Source of the DNA: Streptomyces sp. NRRL S-37
GTDB taxonomy: Bacteria; Actinomycetota; Actinomycetes; Streptomycetales; Streptomycetaceae
Assembly: GCF_000721605.1 (NCBI RefSeq)
Contig: NZ_JOIZ01000006.1
Coordinates: forward strand, 186,001 to 250,000
Direction: 5' to 3'
Length of the DNA: 64,000 bases
The notes beneath the pieces were generated by a model. That model was given only the letters and a program-made list of their open reading frames with translations, ran no database searches and was not told the DNA's origin. The stretch's first letter is position 1. The number at the start of each line of letters is the position of its first letter. This document shows, piece by piece, positions 42,981-51,509 of the stretch. The position numbers were made by a program, and so were the translations under genes.

Positions 42981-44531
42981 TCAAGAGCAGGTCTTGCCGT
43001 CCTCGGGCACCGCGCCGTCCAGGAGATAGCGGTGCACCGTGTCCTGCACACACGCGTTGCCGCTGTTGTAGGCCCCGTGCCCCTGCCCCTTGTACGTCAG
43101 CTCCACCCCCACGCCCGCACCGAGCGCCCGCGCCATCCTGCGCGCCCCCTCGTACGGGGTGGCCGGGTCGCCGGTGTTGCCGATCACCAGGATCGGAGCC
43201 GCGCCGGGGGCGTGGACATCCGGATGCTCGGCGGCTCCGGGCACCGCCCAGTCGGCGCAGCCGGTCATCCCCCACGCCAGGTACTCCCCGAACAGCGGGG
43301 ACGCGGCCCGGAACGCGGGCAGTCGGCGCTCCACGTCCTCAGGGGTGTAGCGGGGTCTGTCGTCGGCGCAGTTGATGGCCACGTTGGCCGGGACGAGGTT
43401 GCTGTACTCGCCGTTCTCGCCGCGCCCGTTCATCGAGTCGGAGAGCACCATCAGGATCGTCCCGTCACCGTCGTACGCCCGCTCGAGGCCGTCGGTGAGG
43501 AACTTCCAGAAGTCCTCGGAGTACAGGGCCTGCACGATCCCGTTGGTCGCGGCGGTCTGGGTCAGTTCGCGCGGGAAGACGCCGGGGAGGGGCGTGCGGT
43601 CGAGGTCCTTCAGCAGGGTGGCGATGCGGTCCTTCACGTCCTGCGCGCTGTCGCCGACGGGGCACTCCTCGGCCTTCGAGACGCAGTCCTCGGCGTAGTT
43701 GTCGAGCGCGAGCTGGAATCCCCGGGCCTGTCCCAGCGAGCCCTGTTCCGCGTTCTCCGTGGGGTCGACGACCGCGTCGAACACCGCGCGGCCCACCTTC
43801 TCCGGGAACAGGTGGGCGTAGACGCCGCCGAGTTCGGTGCCGTAGGAGACGCCGAAGTAGTGCAGCCGGTCGTCGCCGAGGACCTGGCGCATCAGATCCA
43901 GGTCGCGGGCGGCGTCCGTGGTGCGCACATGCGGCAGCACCCGCGCGGAGTTCTTCTCGCAGGCCGCGTTGAACTCCTCGGTGCCGTCTAGGAGCTCCGT
44001 ACGCTCGGCGGCGTCGTCGGGGGTGGCGTCCTGCTGGAGGTACGCGTCGAGCCGCCGGTCGTCCAGGCAGGTCACGGGCGCGCTGCGGCCGACCCCGCGG
44101 GGATCGAAGCTCACCAGGTCGTAGCGGGTGCGCAGGGTCGCGTAGTCCTCGCCGAACGCGGGCAGGGTGGTGACGCCCGAGCCGCCCGGGCCGCCGAAGT
44201 TGAAGATCAGCGAGCCGATGCGTTCGCTCGCCGGGCCGCTCGCCCTGGCCCGGATCAGCGCGATGCCGATGGTGTCGCCCGCGGGGTCGTCCCAGTCCAG
44301 CGGCGCCTTCATGGTGGCGCAGCTCCATTCGCCCCGGCCGCCGGGCAGGGGCGACGGGGCGGGGCCCCCGCCCTGCTCCTGGGACGGAGCCGGGCAGTCC
44401 TTCCAGTCGAGCCGCTGTCCTGTCAGGTCCTCGGCCTGGTCGTCGCCCTCACCGCAGCCGGCCAGCAGCGCGGACAGCAGCACGGCGCAGACGGCCGGGA
44501 CGGCGGCACGCGGGCGGAAGGGTCGGGGCAT
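42981..44531 (-). CDS. Secreted lipoprotein tripeptidyl-aminopeptidase-like hydrolase
   Basis: 516 residues from ATG 44531. Lipoprotein signal MPRPFRPRAAVPAVCAVLLSA..LLAGC, lipidated Cys about residue 26. An alpha/beta-hydrolase of the S33/TAP type follows: nucleophile elbow FGVSYGTELGG (Ser about 230), the acid in IGNTGDPATPYEGA and catalytic His in GQGHGAYNSG. Extracellular, membrane-anchored; expected to release N-terminal tripeptides or cut small esters/peptides. Six cysteines suggest disulfides. The 899-codon membrane gene upstream is on the same strand, 70 nt away. Confidence 0.83.
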   Translation of the reverse strand: MPRPFRPRAAVPAVCAVLLSALLAGCGEGDDQAEDLTGQRLDWKDCPAPSQEQGGGPAPSPLPGGRGEWSCATMKAPLDWDDPAGDTIGIALIRARASGPASERIGSLIFNFGGPGGSGVTTLPAFGEDYATLRTRYDLVSFDPRGVGRSAPVTCLDDRRLDAYLQQDATPDDAAERTELLDGTEEFNAACEKNSARVLPHVRTTDAARDLDLMRQVLGDDRLHYFGVSYGTELGGVYAHLFPEKVGRAVFDAVVDPTENAEQGSLGQARGFQLALDNYAEDCVSKAEECPVGDSAQDVKDRIATLLKDLDRTPLPGVFPRELTQTAATNGIVQALYSEDFWKFLTDGLERAYDGDGTILMVLSDSMNGRGENGEYSNLVPANVAINCADDRPRYTPEDVERRLPAFRAASPLFGEYLAWGMTGCADWAVPGAAEHPDVHAPGAAPILVIGNTGDPATPYEGARRMARALGAGVGVELTYKGQGHGAYNSGNACVQDTVHRYLLDGAVPEDGKTCS

Positions 44532-44601
44532 GATCCCATCCTGCCGCCGTCCGGAGCGGGACGCGCGGGGCACGGGCCGTACGGGGGTAAGGGACCCTCG
44601 C

Positions 44602-47277
44602 TCACAAGGCCGCCTTGCGGGTGAGGTGGTTGAAGGCCAGCCAGCCCGGCAGCACCGGCAGCCAGAGCGTCAGGAGCCGGAAGAGCAGCACCGCCGGCGC
44701 GGCGACCTCCTTGGGGAGCCCGACCGCGATGAGACCGACCGTGAGGGTCGCCTCGACGGCGCCGACACCGCCCGGCGTCGGGGCCGCCGACCCCAGGGCG
44801 TTGCCGGCGAGGAAGACGACGGCGACGCTGGCGATGCTGACCGAGGTCGTCTCGTCGCCGAACGCCCGGATCGAGGCGTCCAGGCACATCACGAAGCAGG
44901 CCGTCAGCAGCAGCATGCCGCCGATGCCGGTGACCAGTTTCTGCGGCCGCTGCAGCACGTCGAGCATGCGCGGCACGACCCCCGCGAAGAGCGACCGCAC
45001 GCGCGTGACGACGAATTTCCGCAGGAACGGCACCGAGGTCACCACGAGCACCAGCACCGCCACCGTCAGCAGACCCCCGATCACCGTGCGGGACGGCGAG
45101 AGGGAGGGCGTCTTCTCGGTTCCGGTGAGATAACCGAAGGCCAGCAGCATCAGGATGTGGCAGCCGAGCCCGAAGAGCTGCGACGCGCCGACGCTCGCCA
45201 CCGCGAGCCCCGGCCGTACCCCCGCGCGCTGGAGGAACCGCGTGTTCAGGGCGACGCCGCCCACCGCGGCCGGGGCGACGATCTTCACGAACGACCCGGC
45301 GACCTGTGCCGCCACGGTCCGTACGAACGGCACCCGTTCGGGTACGAACCCGAGGAGGGCCATGGCGGCCGCGACGTAACTGGCCGCCGAGAACAGCACC
45401 GCCGCGGCCACCCAGCCCCACTCCGCGTTCTCGACCAGCGGGCCGAACTCGATGTGGGTGAGCTGCGTCAGCAGGAAGTACGCGCCGATCGCACCGGCGA
45501 TGAAACTGATCAGGGTCCGCGGCCGGACCCGCTCCAGGCGGGCCGGTTCCACCGGGGCCTGCGGCCTGATCCGCAGCACCTCGTGCCGGATCTGGGTGAG
45601 CAGGTCCTCCTCGCGCGCCTCCTCCATGGCCTCGTCCACGGCCCGCTTCTCGGCCCGCTGCTCCGCGCGTACGGCCTTCTTGTCGGGCTTGTCGAGCACG
45701 ACCTGGTGGGCGCCGTGCTCCGCGCGGGCCGGCTTGGACTGCCGGTAGGCCTCCAGGACCGCCTCACGTTCGCGTTCCGCCCGCTCCCGGGCCAGCTGCC
45801 GCAGGGTCCCGCGTGTGGAGCGGCTCAGCGCGATGGGCTGGAGCATCGGCAGACAGTCCGCCACGGTGTCGGGGCCGAGGACGCTCAGCGCGGAGGCCAC
45901 CGCGCGTTCGGCGCCCACCCTGAGACCCAGGGTCACCAGTAGCTGGGAGGTGTCCATGCGCAGCAGCAGATCACCGGCCGCGATCTCGCCGCCGCGCAGA
46001 TCGGTGAGGATCACCGTGCCGGAACGATCCACCAGGATGGCGTCGCCCACCAGCCTGCGGTGCGCGATACGACGGGACTGCAGGGCCCGTACCTGGTGCC
46101 AGGTGTCGCGCAGCAGGTCGTCGGTGATCTCCTCGTCCGGCAGCGAGTCGAGGGTGCGTCCGCCGCTGTGCTCGTAGACGAGCATCACCGCGTCGGGGCC
46201 GAGCTCGGAGGTCGCGATCAGCTTGGGGGCGTTGGCGCCGGCCGCGATGGCCGCGTAGGCCAGCAGCGCCTCCTGCTCCAGTGCCTGGCGCAGCGACTGC
46301 AGGCTGCTGCGGGTGGCGAAGCCGCGCAGGGCCAGATTGCGCCACGCGCGGTAGAAGAACCCCTGCGCCTGCTGCTCACGGTCGACCACCGTGACGTCCA
46401 GCGGCGGGCCGTCCTCCAGGGTGACGAAGTACCGCCGTCCCCGGTCCCCGGCCTCGGAGGCGTCGCCGGACTCCACCCGGGACGCGGTCACGGGGCGGAA
46501 GCCGACGGTGCGCAGGCCCGCCATCAGGGTGCGGCCGGTGGGGCGCACATTGGGCGAGCCGACCGCGTAGAGGGTGCCGTAGGCGACGGTCCAGCCGATC
46601 AGGACCGTCAGGATGATCGAGAACGGTGTGGTGTACCCGGTGACGAGCATCGAGAAGGCGTCGAGGAGCAGTACCACCCACAGCACCGCGCGCCACCGGG
46701 GTCTGCGGGACATCCCGACGGCCGTCATGTACGCGATCACCGGGGCGAGATAGCCGTGCACCGGGTCGGTCAGGGCGTGGATGTCGCCGGGGGAGGGCTG
46801 GGTGAGCGCCTCCTGGATCGAGTCCGGAGCGGCACGCGCGACCCACAGGTCGGTGGCGAGTGTCACACCGTGCGCGAGGACGGCGGCGAGCACGCCGTCG
46901 GCGATCCGCAGTCCGTCCCGTTTGATCAGCCGCTCGATGGCGAAGGCCACCGGCACCAGGAGGATCGCGATGCTGGAGGCCAGGCCCGCGATCTTGATGA
47001 GCAGGTCGGGCGCCTGTCCGGTGCCCTTGTTGATGTCCTGTTCCAGGCCCGAGGTGGTGCCGTGGGCGAACGCGGCGACCGCCAGCAGCACCACGACGGC
47101 GAGCACGCCCGCCAGGAGCCGCATGAGGTCGGACGGGCGGTGCACCCGCGCGGGGAGCAGCGGTTCGTCGCCCTCCACCTCGTCGATGTGCGCCGCCCCG
47201 GGGGCCGCGGTGTCCGGGTGCGACGAGGCGTCAGGGGTGCCCTCCGTGTCCCCGGGGTGCGCGCCCTGCTGCTTCAT
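44602..47277 (-). CDS. Fused kinase-like and flippase-like (LPG synthase TM) membrane protein
   Basis: 891 residues from ATG 47277 (GAGAAGAG upstream). Several hydrophobic helices (about 40-250) are followed by a cytoplasmic region resembling a degenerate aminoglycoside-phosphotransferase/ABC1-like kinase (about 330-530, with FYRAWRNLALRGF, LVYEHSGGRTLDSL and a catalytic-loop-like HRRLVGDAILVD then LTDLRGG). A highly charged linker (about 540-600) leads to an eight-helix LPG_synthase_TM/UPF0104 domain with SAAPTPGGVGAVEATLTVGL. Family members move or modify lipids. What the kinase-like module does is not known; the HRD aspartate is replaced. Confidence 0.8.
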   Translation of the reverse strand: MKQQGAHPGDTEGTPDASSHPDTAAPGAAHIDEVEGDEPLLPARVHRPSDLMRLLAGVLAVVVLLAVAAFAHGTTSGLEQDINKGTGQAPDLLIKIAGLASSIAILLVPVAFAIERLIKRDGLRIADGVLAAVLAHGVTLATDLWVARAAPDSIQEALTQPSPGDIHALTDPVHGYLAPVIAYMTAVGMSRRPRWRAVLWVVLLLDAFSMLVTGYTTPFSIILTVLIGWTVAYGTLYAVGSPNVRPTGRTLMAGLRTVGFRPVTASRVESGDASEAGDRGRRYFVTLEDGPPLDVTVVDREQQAQGFFYRAWRNLALRGFATRSSLQSLRQALEQEALLAYAAIAAGANAPKLIATSELGPDAVMLVYEHSGGRTLDSLPDEEITDDLLRDTWHQVRALQSRRIAHRRLVGDAILVDRSGTVILTDLRGGEIAAGDLLLRMDTSQLLVTLGLRVGAERAVASALSVLGPDTVADCLPMLQPIALSRSTRGTLRQLARERAEREREAVLEAYRQSKPARAEHGAHQVVLDKPDKKAVRAEQRAEKRAVDEAMEEAREEDLLTQIRHEVLRIRPQAPVEPARLERVRPRTLISFIAGAIGAYFLLTQLTHIEFGPLVENAEWGWVAAAVLFSAASYVAAAMALLGFVPERVPFVRTVAAQVAGSFVKIVAPAAVGGVALNTRFLQRAGVRPGLAVASVGASQLFGLGCHILMLLAFGYLTGTEKTPSLSPSRTVIGGLLTVAVLVLVVTSVPFLRKFVVTRVRSLFAGVVPRMLDVLQRPQKLVTGIGGMLLLTACFVMCLDASIRAFGDETTSVSIASVAVVFLAGNALGSAAPTPGGVGAVEATLTVGLIAVGLPKEVAAPAVLLFRLLTLWLPVLPGWLAFNHLTRKAAL

Positions 47278-47462
47278 CGTCTCTTCTCGGTCTTGTATCA
47301 CCAGTCACCGCCCGCACGATGGTGGCATGCCGTACCGGCACAAGGGGGCATCAGGGTCGGAACGCGGGCCGCACAGTCTGCCCGAAGTGCCGCTCCGGGG
47401 CGAGCCGCGCGTACGCGCGCGAGCGCGTCACGTTGTCGGTGGGGTGGGGCAGGATGGGCCGG

Positions 47463-47849
47463 ATGAGCCAGGAGAGCCTTCCGTCCGACGGCGGCCCGGA
47501 GCACCCGGACGCCCTGCCCGAGTACGCCGAGCGGGTCCTCGAGGTGACCGAGCTGATCCCGTCGGGGCGTGTCATGACGTACGGGGACGTGGCCGAGTGG
47601 CTGGGGGAGGGCGGACCCCGGCAGGTCGGGCGTGTGATGGCCCTGTACGGAGGAGCGGTGCCGTGGTGGCGTGTCGTCCGCGCGGACGGCGTGCTGCTGC
47701 CGGGCCACGAACTGAGGGCCCTGGGCCACTACCGCGCGGAGGGCACGCCCCTGAAGGAGGCGGGCCGGGCCGCGGAGGGCCATGTGCCGCGCCTCGACAT
47801 GGGGCGCGCGCGGTGGGACGGCGGCGGGTACACCGAAGGTCACACCTGA
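47463..47849 (+). CDS. Alkyltransferase-like DNA-repair protein (ATL)
   Basis: 128 residues from ATG 47463; the longer frame upstream is not family-like. The fold matches O6-alkylguanine alkyltransferase C-terminal domains: IPSGRVMTYGDVAEWLG (about 30-46) and RQVGRVMALYGGAVPWWRVVRADG. The alkyl-acceptor cysteine of PCHRV is replaced by tryptophan (PWWRV), so it cannot dealkylate; ATLs instead flag O6-alkylguanine for nucleotide excision repair. Upstream of adnA, as Rv3204 is in M. tuberculosis. Confidence 0.87.
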   Translation: MSQESLPSDGGPEHPDALPEYAERVLEVTELIPSGRVMTYGDVAEWLGEGGPRQVGRVMALYGGAVPWWRVVRADGVLLPGHELRALGHYRAEGTPLKEAGRAAEGHVPRLDMGRARWDGGGYTEGHT

Positions 47850-48106
47850 CAGCTTCCGCCCTCGCGCACGCCGTCGTGTGACCTTTGACCCCTTGAGGTG
47901 ATATGGGGCACATGCGTGGCATGGCGTACGTTCGTGAGACGAGGGACACCTGTGGCCGGAGTGCCCGGAGGGAAGAAGCGGAAAGCCTGCTTCCGCACTT
48001 CTCACCGGCGTAGCGTCGGCCGCGCGTGCCCCCTTCACCCCGCGCCCACCGCCCCGCACGCGCGGCGAACAGCCCCACAGCACACCCACCAGGACCGGCG
48101 AACCAC

Positions 48107-51100
48107 GTGAGCTCCTCTTCCTCCACCAGCGGCCTGCCGCACCCCCAGGTGCGGCGGGGGAACCGTGGCGCTTATCGACTGGTGCGTACCCCGCCCGCCC
48201 GGGTGAATCCCCCTCGCATGGACGCCGCACAGCGCTCCGTGGTTGAGCACACGACCGGCCCGCTGCTCGTTCTCGCAGGTCCGGGCACCGGCAAGACCAC
48301 CACCCTGGTCGAGTCCGTGGCCGCGCGGATCGCCCGGGGAGGGGACCCCGAGCGGATCCTGGTGCTGACGTTCAGCCGCAGGGCCGCCGTCGAGCTGCGC
48401 GACCGCATGGCCTTGCGCATCGGGACCGCGCGCGCCCCGCAGGCGACCACCTTCCACTCGTTCTGCTACGCCCTGATCCGCGCCCACCAGGACAGCGACC
48501 TCTTCGTGGAGCCGCTGCGGCTGCTGTCGGGCCCCGAGCAGGACGTCACCGTCCGCGAGCTGCTCGCCGGCCAGGTGGACCTGGAGCGGCTCGGCCTCGC
48601 CCATGTGCGCTGGCCGGACGAGCTGCGCGCCTGCCTGACCACCCGCGGCTTCGCCGACGAGGTCCGCGCGGTGCTCGCCCGCAGCCGTGAGCTGGGTCTC
48701 GGCCCCGAGGCCCTGGACGCCTTCGCCCGCCGCATCGGACGTCCCGACTGGCGCGCCGCCTCCGCCTTCCTCGCCGAGTACCTCGACGTCCTCGACCTGC
48801 AGGGCGTCCTCGACTACGCCGAACTGGTCCACCGCGCGGTGCTCCTCGCCGGCCGCCCGGAGACCGCCGGACAACTGGCCGCGCGGTACGACGCCGTCTA
48901 CGTCGACGAGTACCAGGACACCGACCCCGCCCAGGTACGGCTGCTGCGGGCGCTGGCCGGCGGCCGCACCCTCGTCGCCTTCGGCGACCCCGACCAGTCG
49001 ATCTACGCCTTCCGGGGCGCGGACGTGGGCGGCATCCTGGAGTTCCCGCACACCTTCCCCCGCGCGGACGGCAGCCCGGCCCCGGTCGAGGTGCTGCGCA
49101 CCTCCCGGCGCTCCGGCGCCGCCCTGCTGGAGGCCACCCGGCGGGTGACCCGGCGCATGCCGCTGCCCCGCCTGCCCGCCGAGAAGGTCCGCGCCCACCG
49201 GGAGCTGACCCCGGACCGGGACGGCGGCCGGGTCGAGGTGTACACCTACCCGACGTCCGGCACGGAGCTGGACAACATCGCCGACATCCTGCGCCGGGCA
49301 CATCTGGAGGACGGCGTTCCCTGGAAGGACATGGCCGTCCTGGTCCGGGCCGGCGCCCGGACCCTTCCCGCCGTCCGCCGCGCGCTCACCTCGGCGGGCG
49401 TCCCCGTGGACGTCGACGGCAACGACCTGCCCCTGCGCCACGAACCCGCGGTGGCCCCGCTGCTGACGGCCCTGCGCGCGGTGGCCACGGCGGAGGCGGG
49501 CGAACGGGAGGACGCCGGAACCGGTGCCGACGCGTGCTGGCTCGACACCGAGACCGCCCTCACCCTGCTCACCTCCCCCCTCGCCGGCATGGACGCCGCC
49601 GACCTGCGCCGCCTCGGACGGGCCCTGCGCGAGGAGGAGCGGGCCGGGGGCAACCCGCTGCCGCCGCCCTCGGACGAACTGCTCGCACGGGCGCTGGCCG
49701 AACCGGAGCGGCTCGCCGTGCACGACCCCGTCTACGCGCGGGGCGCCCAGCGTCTCGGCGGCCTGCTGCGCCGCGCCCGCGAACGCCTGGCGGGCGGCGG
49801 TACGGCCGAGGAGGCCCTGTGGGACCTGTGGGACGGCACGCCGTGGCCCAGCCGCCTGGAACGCGCCGTCCGGCGCGGCGGCGCGGCCGGCCGCAACGCC
49901 GACCGGGACCTCGACGCCGTGTGCGCGCTGTTCGCGACCGCCGCCCGCGCGGAGGAACGCACCGGCGGCCGGGGCACCCTGAACTTCCTGGAGGAGATCG
50001 AGGCCCAGGACATCGCCGCCGACACCCTCACCCGGCGCGCCGCCCGCCCCGACGCCGTGCGCCTGATGACCGCGCACCGCTCCAAGGGCCTGGAGTGGCG
50101 CCTGGTCGTCGTGGCCGGCGTCCAGGAGGGCCTGTGGCCGGATCTGCGCCGCCGCGGCTCCCTGCTGGAGGCCGACCGCATCGGCCGCGACGGACTCGCC
50201 GAACCGCTCACCCCCGGCGCGCTGCTCGCCGAGGAGCGCCGCCTGTTCTACGTCGCGGCCACGCGCGCGCGTGACCGGCTCGTCGTGACGGCGGTGAAGG
50301 CGCCCGCCGACGACGGCGACCAGCCCTCCCGCTTCCTGACCGAACTCGGTGTCGAGCCCCAGGACGTCACCGGGCGCCCGCGCCGCCCCCTGGCCGTCGC
50401 CGCGCTCGTCGCCGAACTGCGCGCCACGACGGTCGACCCCCGGGTCTCCGACACCCTGCGGGAGGCCGCCGCCCAGCGGCTGGCCCGGCTTGCCGCGCTC
50501 GCCGACGAGGACGGCCGCCCCCTGGTGCCGTCCGCGCACCCCTACCGCTGGTGGGGCATGTTCGAACCGACGGAGAGCAAGGTGCCGCTGCGCAGCCGCG
50601 ACCAGCCCGTCGTGCTCTCCGGCAGCGCCCTCGACCAGCTCGCCAACACCTGCGCCCTGCAGTGGTTCCTGAGCCGTGAGGTGAAGGCCGACGCGCCCGC
50701 GAACGCCGCCCAGGGCTTCGGCAACGTGGTGCACGTCCTCGCCGACGAGGTGGCCTCCGGGCACACCCCGGCCGACCTCGCCGTCCTCATGGAGCGCCTC
50801 GACTCGGTGTGGAACGCGCTCGCCTTCGACGCGCCGTGGAAGTCGGCGCAGGAGAAGGAGCACGCGCGCGTGGCGCTCGAACGCTTCCTGAAGTGGCACG
50901 TCATGGACCGCGCCGGCCGCACCCCGGTGGCCGGCGAGCACGACTTCGACGTCACCCTCGAAGCGGGCGACTACGAGGTCCGCATCCGCGGCCAGATGGA
51001 CCGCGTCGAGACCGACGGCGAGGGACGCGCGTACGTCGTCGACTTCAAGACCGGCAAACAGGCGCCCAGCGCCAAGGAGGTGGAACGCCACCCCCAGCTC

Positions 51101-51409
51101 GCCGTCTACCAGCTCGCCGTCGAGGAGGGCGCCGTCGACGGCCTCTTCGGCGGCGAGCGCCCCGAACCGGGCGGCGCCGAGCTCGTCCAGCTGCGCCAGG
51201 GGGCCGCCAAGCGGGACGGCGGCGAGACCCTGCCCAAGGTGCAGACCCAGGAGCCGCCGGAGGGGGAGTGGGTCGGCGATCTGCTGGCCACGGCCGCCGG
51301 GAAGGTCCTGGACGAACGGTTCAGCCCGACCGCGGGCCAGCACTGCGCCCACTGCGCGTTCTGGGCCTCGTGCAGCGCCAGACCCGAGGGCCGGCACGTG
51401 GTCGAGTGA
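48107..51409 (+). CDS. adnA: AdnA-like UvrD-family helicase-nuclease with Fe-S cluster
   Basis: 1100 residues. UvrD-type motor: Walker A GPGTGKTTT (about 61), motif II VDEYQDTDPAQ (about 266), QSIYAFRGAD, HRSKGLEW and VAATRARDR. A C-terminal PD-(D/E)xK nuclease (RGQMDRVETDG, VVDFKTGKQ, QLAVYQLA) is followed by CAHCAFWASC, which with an earlier Cys (NTCALQWF) makes an AddB/Cas4-like iron-sulfur site. With AdnB it forms the actinobacterial RecBCD-like DNA end-resection complex. GTG 48107 chosen with AGGA upstream; the 5' region 48026-48106 is unsupported. Confidence 0.88.
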   Translation: MSSSSSTSGLPHPQVRRGNRGAYRLVRTPPARVNPPRMDAAQRSVVEHTTGPLLVLAGPGTGKTTTLVESVAARIARGGDPERILVLTFSRRAAVELRDRMALRIGTARAPQATTFHSFCYALIRAHQDSDLFVEPLRLLSGPEQDVTVRELLAGQVDLERLGLAHVRWPDELRACLTTRGFADEVRAVLARSRELGLGPEALDAFARRIGRPDWRAASAFLAEYLDVLDLQGVLDYAELVHRAVLLAGRPETAGQLAARYDAVYVDEYQDTDPAQVRLLRALAGGRTLVAFGDPDQSIYAFRGADVGGILEFPHTFPRADGSPAPVEVLRTSRRSGAALLEATRRVTRRMPLPRLPAEKVRAHRELTPDRDGGRVEVYTYPTSGTELDNIADILRRAHLEDGVPWKDMAVLVRAGARTLPAVRRALTSAGVPVDVDGNDLPLRHEPAVAPLLTALRAVATAEAGEREDAGTGADACWLDTETALTLLTSPLAGMDAADLRRLGRALREEERAGGNPLPPPSDELLARALAEPERLAVHDPVYARGAQRLGGLLRRARERLAGGGTAEEALWDLWDGTPWPSRLERAVRRGGAAGRNADRDLDAVCALFATAARAEERTGGRGTLNFLEEIEAQDIAADTLTRRAARPDAVRLMTAHRSKGLEWRLVVVAGVQEGLWPDLRRRGSLLEADRIGRDGLAEPLTPGALLAEERRLFYVAATRARDRLVVTAVKAPADDGDQPSRFLTELGVEPQDVTGRPRRPLAVAALVAELRATTVDPRVSDTLREAAAQRLARLAALADEDGRPLVPSAHPYRWWGMFEPTESKVPLRSRDQPVVLSGSALDQLANTCALQWFLSREVKADAPANAAQGFGNVVHVLADEVASGHTPADLAVLMERLDSVWNALAFDAPWKSAQEKEHARVALERFLKWHVMDRAGRTPVAGEHDFDVTLEAGDYEVRIRGQMDRVETDGEGRAYVVDFKTGKQAPSAKEVERHPQLAVYQLAVEEGAVDGLFGGERPEPGGAELVQLRQGAAKRDGGETLPKVQTQEPPEGEWVGDLLATAAGKVLDERFSPTAGQHCAHCAFWASCSARPEGRHVVE

Positions 51410-51497
51410 CCGGAGTGACGCATCGCACCACCCGTGCCGACCTGCGGTTCTCCGCCCCCGGAGGGCTCCGGCGGTCCCCGCTGTCAGTGTCCGCCGC

Positions 51498-51509
51498 TAG
51501 ATTCTGCGT
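51498..51509 (+). promoter_or_regulatory. Leaderless -10 box of adnB
   Basis: TAGATT (51498-51503), then CTGCGT and the GTG at 51510. No ribosome-binding site. Confidence 0.5.

Noticed and set aside
48035..51397. Long minus-strand open frame opposite adnA (also 53208-55256 and 54643-56607)
   Set aside because: Same GC-skew artefact; the adnA, adnB, M20 and nudC motifs are unambiguous on the plus strand.
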